Source of the DNA: Actinomyces sp.
GTDB lineage: Bacteria; Actinomycetota; Acidimicrobiia; Acidimicrobiales; Aldehydirespiratoraceae
DNA length: 6,888 nt
Reading direction: 5' to 3'
Assembly: GCA_003697065.1 (NCBI GenBank)
Contig: RFFY01000081.1
Location: forward strand, 1 to 6,888
The notes below the pieces were generated by a model. It saw nothing but the letters and a program-made list of their open reading frames with translations, did not search any database and had not been told where the DNA came from. Each line of letters starts with the position of its first letter. The first letter of the stretch is position 1. Below, piece by piece: positions 5,690-6,888 of this stretch. The position numbers and the translations under genes were made by a program.

Positions 5690-6888
5690 ATGAGCGCGGT
5701 GCCCTTCGCCACCCCCGAACTCGAGTCGTTCCGCGACGAGGTCCGCACCTGGCTCGCCGAGCACCTCACCGGGGAGTTCGCCCGCTACCGGGGGCGGGGC
5801 CTGACGGGCCAGGAGGACATCCCCGTCGAGGTCCAGATCGCCTGGGAGAAGGAGCTGGCCTCGGGGGGCTGGTTGGGGATCGACTTCCCCGTCGAGATCG
5901 GCGGCCGGGGGTGCTCCCTGGCCGAACAGGTGGTGTTCCACCAGACCTACGTCGAGAGCCGGGCGCCGGGGCGCCTGCCCAACATGGGCGTGACCCTGCT
6001 GGGTCCGACCCTGATGGCGTTCGGCACCGAGGAGCTCCAGCGCCGCTTCGTGCCCCCGATCCTGGCGGGGGAGGAGTTCTGGTGCCAGGGCTACAGCGAG
6101 CCCGACGCCGGCTCCGACCTCGCCAACGTCTCGACCCGCGCCCGCCTGGAGGGGGACCGCTGGGTGATCGAGGGCCAGAAGATCTGGACCTCGCTGGCCC
6201 AGGTCGCCGACTGGATCTTCGTGGTGGCCCGCACCGAACCGGGTTCCACGCGGCACCGGGGCCTGTCGTATCTGCTCGTCCCCCTCGACCAGCCCGGCAT
6301 CGAGATCCGCCCCATCGTCCAGATCACCGGCGGGGTCGAGTTCAACGAGGTCTTCTTCGACGGCGCCACCACCGACGCCGACCTGGTGGTCGGCGGGGCC
6401 GGCAACGGCTGGCGGGTGGCGATGGGGACCCTCGCCTTCGAGAGGGGGGCGTCGACTCTGGGTCAGCAGACGAGCTTCCGCCAGGAGCTCGACGACCTGA
6501 TGGCCGAGGCGCGGGCCAACGGACGCTGGGACGATCCCGTCGTGCGCGACGCCCTGGTGCGCTCCCACGTCGAGCTCGAGATCCTGCGCTACAACCAGCT
6601 GCGCATGCTGACCGCCCTCGTGCACGACGGGGTGCCCGGACCCGAGATGTCGATCGGCAAGCTCTACTGGGCGAGCTGGCACCGCCGCCTGGGCGAGCTC
6701 GCCATGACGGTGCGGGGAACGGCGGCCCTGGTGGCCGGGCCCGACGCCCACACCGGCCACGGCGGGCTCGACTACCCCCTGGACCGGTGGCAGCGCACCT
6801 TCGTGTACTCGCGGGCGCACACGATCTACGGGGGCTCCAACCAGGTCCAGCGCAACGTCATCGGCGAGCGGGTCCTGGGCCTGCCCCG
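5690..6888 (+). CDS. Acyl-CoA dehydrogenase family flavoprotein (3' end outside window)
   Basis: Predicted FAD enzyme that introduces an alpha,beta double bond into an acyl-CoA and passes electrons to an electron-transfer flavoprotein. The frame is open to the window edge: 399 codons plus two bases, which probably begin an Arg codon. The N-terminal helical domain (from about residue 8) is followed by the first signature, CQGYSEPDAGSDL (132-144), and the beta-domain motif GQKIWTSLAQVADW (162-175). The C-terminal FAD/substrate block IYGGSNQVQRNVIGERVLGLP spans 379-399. That block has Gly where MCAD-type enzymes carry the catalytic Glu (IYEG). E251 in TLAFERG is the likely base, by analogy with isovaleryl-CoA dehydrogenase, whose Glu254 lies in the equivalent helix. 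Family members end soon after GLP, so little is missing. It is divergent from the 566-aa ligase and shares its upstream region. The substrate is unknown; branched, steroid-side-chain or xenobiotic acyl-CoAs are as plausible as straight chains. Confidence 0.93.
   Translation, partial: MSAVPFATPELESFRDEVRTWLAEHLTGEFARYRGRGLTGQEDIPVEVQIAWEKELASGGWLGIDFPVEIGGRGCSLAEQVVFHQTYVESRAPGRLPNMGVTLLGPTLMAFGTEELQRRFVPPILAGEEFWCQGYSEPDAGSDLANVSTRARLEGDRWVIEGQKIWTSLAQVADWIFVVARTEPGSTRHRGLSYLLVPLDQPGIEIRPIVQITGGVEFNEVFFDGATTDADLVVGGAGNGWRVAMGTLAFERGASTLGQQTSFRQELDDLMAEARANGRWDDPVVRDALVRSHVELEILRYNQLRMLTALVHDGVPGPEMSIGKLYWASWHRRLGELAMTVRGTAALVAGPDAHTGHGGLDYPLDRWQRTFVYSRAHTIYGGSNQVQRNVIGERVLGLP

Noticed and set aside
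4605..5693. Open frame of 362 codons on + opposite the 566-aa ligase, reaching the dehydrogenase start
   Set aside because: It is an antisense shadow of a gene with all core motifs, and it has no ribosome site or domain.
5549..6820. Open frame of 423 codons on - opposite the acyl-CoA dehydrogenase
   Set aside because: The + strand carries both acyl-CoA dehydrogenase signatures in one continuous frame. The minus frame is compositional noise that also runs across the promoter region.

Overview
This is a very GC-rich stretch with GTG starts, G/C-biased third codon positions, TANNNT-type -10 boxes and apparently leaderless starts. All of this suggests a high-GC actinobacterium. The fatty-acid-style gene content would suit a lineage such as Acidimicrobiia, but that placement is only an inference from style.

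The window holds five protein genes on strictly alternating strands. (1) The 3' part of rsgA (+, 1-657) encodes a circularly permuted GTPase of small-ribosomal-subunit maturation. (2) An AMP-forming acyl-CoA synthetase/ligase of 514 aa (-, 707-2251). (3) An amidase-signature hydrolase of 485 aa (+, 2319-3776). (4) A second AMP-forming acyl-CoA synthetase of 566 aa (-, 3852-5552). (5) An acyl-CoA dehydrogenase missing only its extreme C-terminus (+, 5690-6888). Each gene therefore looks monocistronic. There are two divergent promoter regions (2252-2318 and 5553-5689) and two convergent gene ends (658-706 and 3777-3851).

The non-coding DNA is short but structured. The first convergent gap has a perfect 12-bp inverted repeat, a candidate two-way terminator. 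The first divergent gap has two opposed -10 boxes sharing the same TA step. The second convergent gap has four degenerate copies of a 15-nt core that also covers the stop codon of gene 4. The second divergent gap has a TGAC-N5-GTCA palindrome resembling a TetR-type operator, placed between promoters for gene 4 and the dehydrogenase. A 9-bp sequence (GGGATCCTA) is identical at both divergent promoters.

Genes 2 to 5 can be read together as carboxylic-acid catabolism: an amidase that could release an acid, two ligases that could activate acids to CoA thioesters, and a dehydrogenase that would start beta-oxidation-like desaturation. The substrates cannot be read from sequence, and a shared pathway is an inference. 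rsgA is a housekeeping neighbour. I see no mobile element, CRISPR array, RNA gene or clearly new multi-gene system here. The regulatory and repeat structures in the gaps are the most interesting content.
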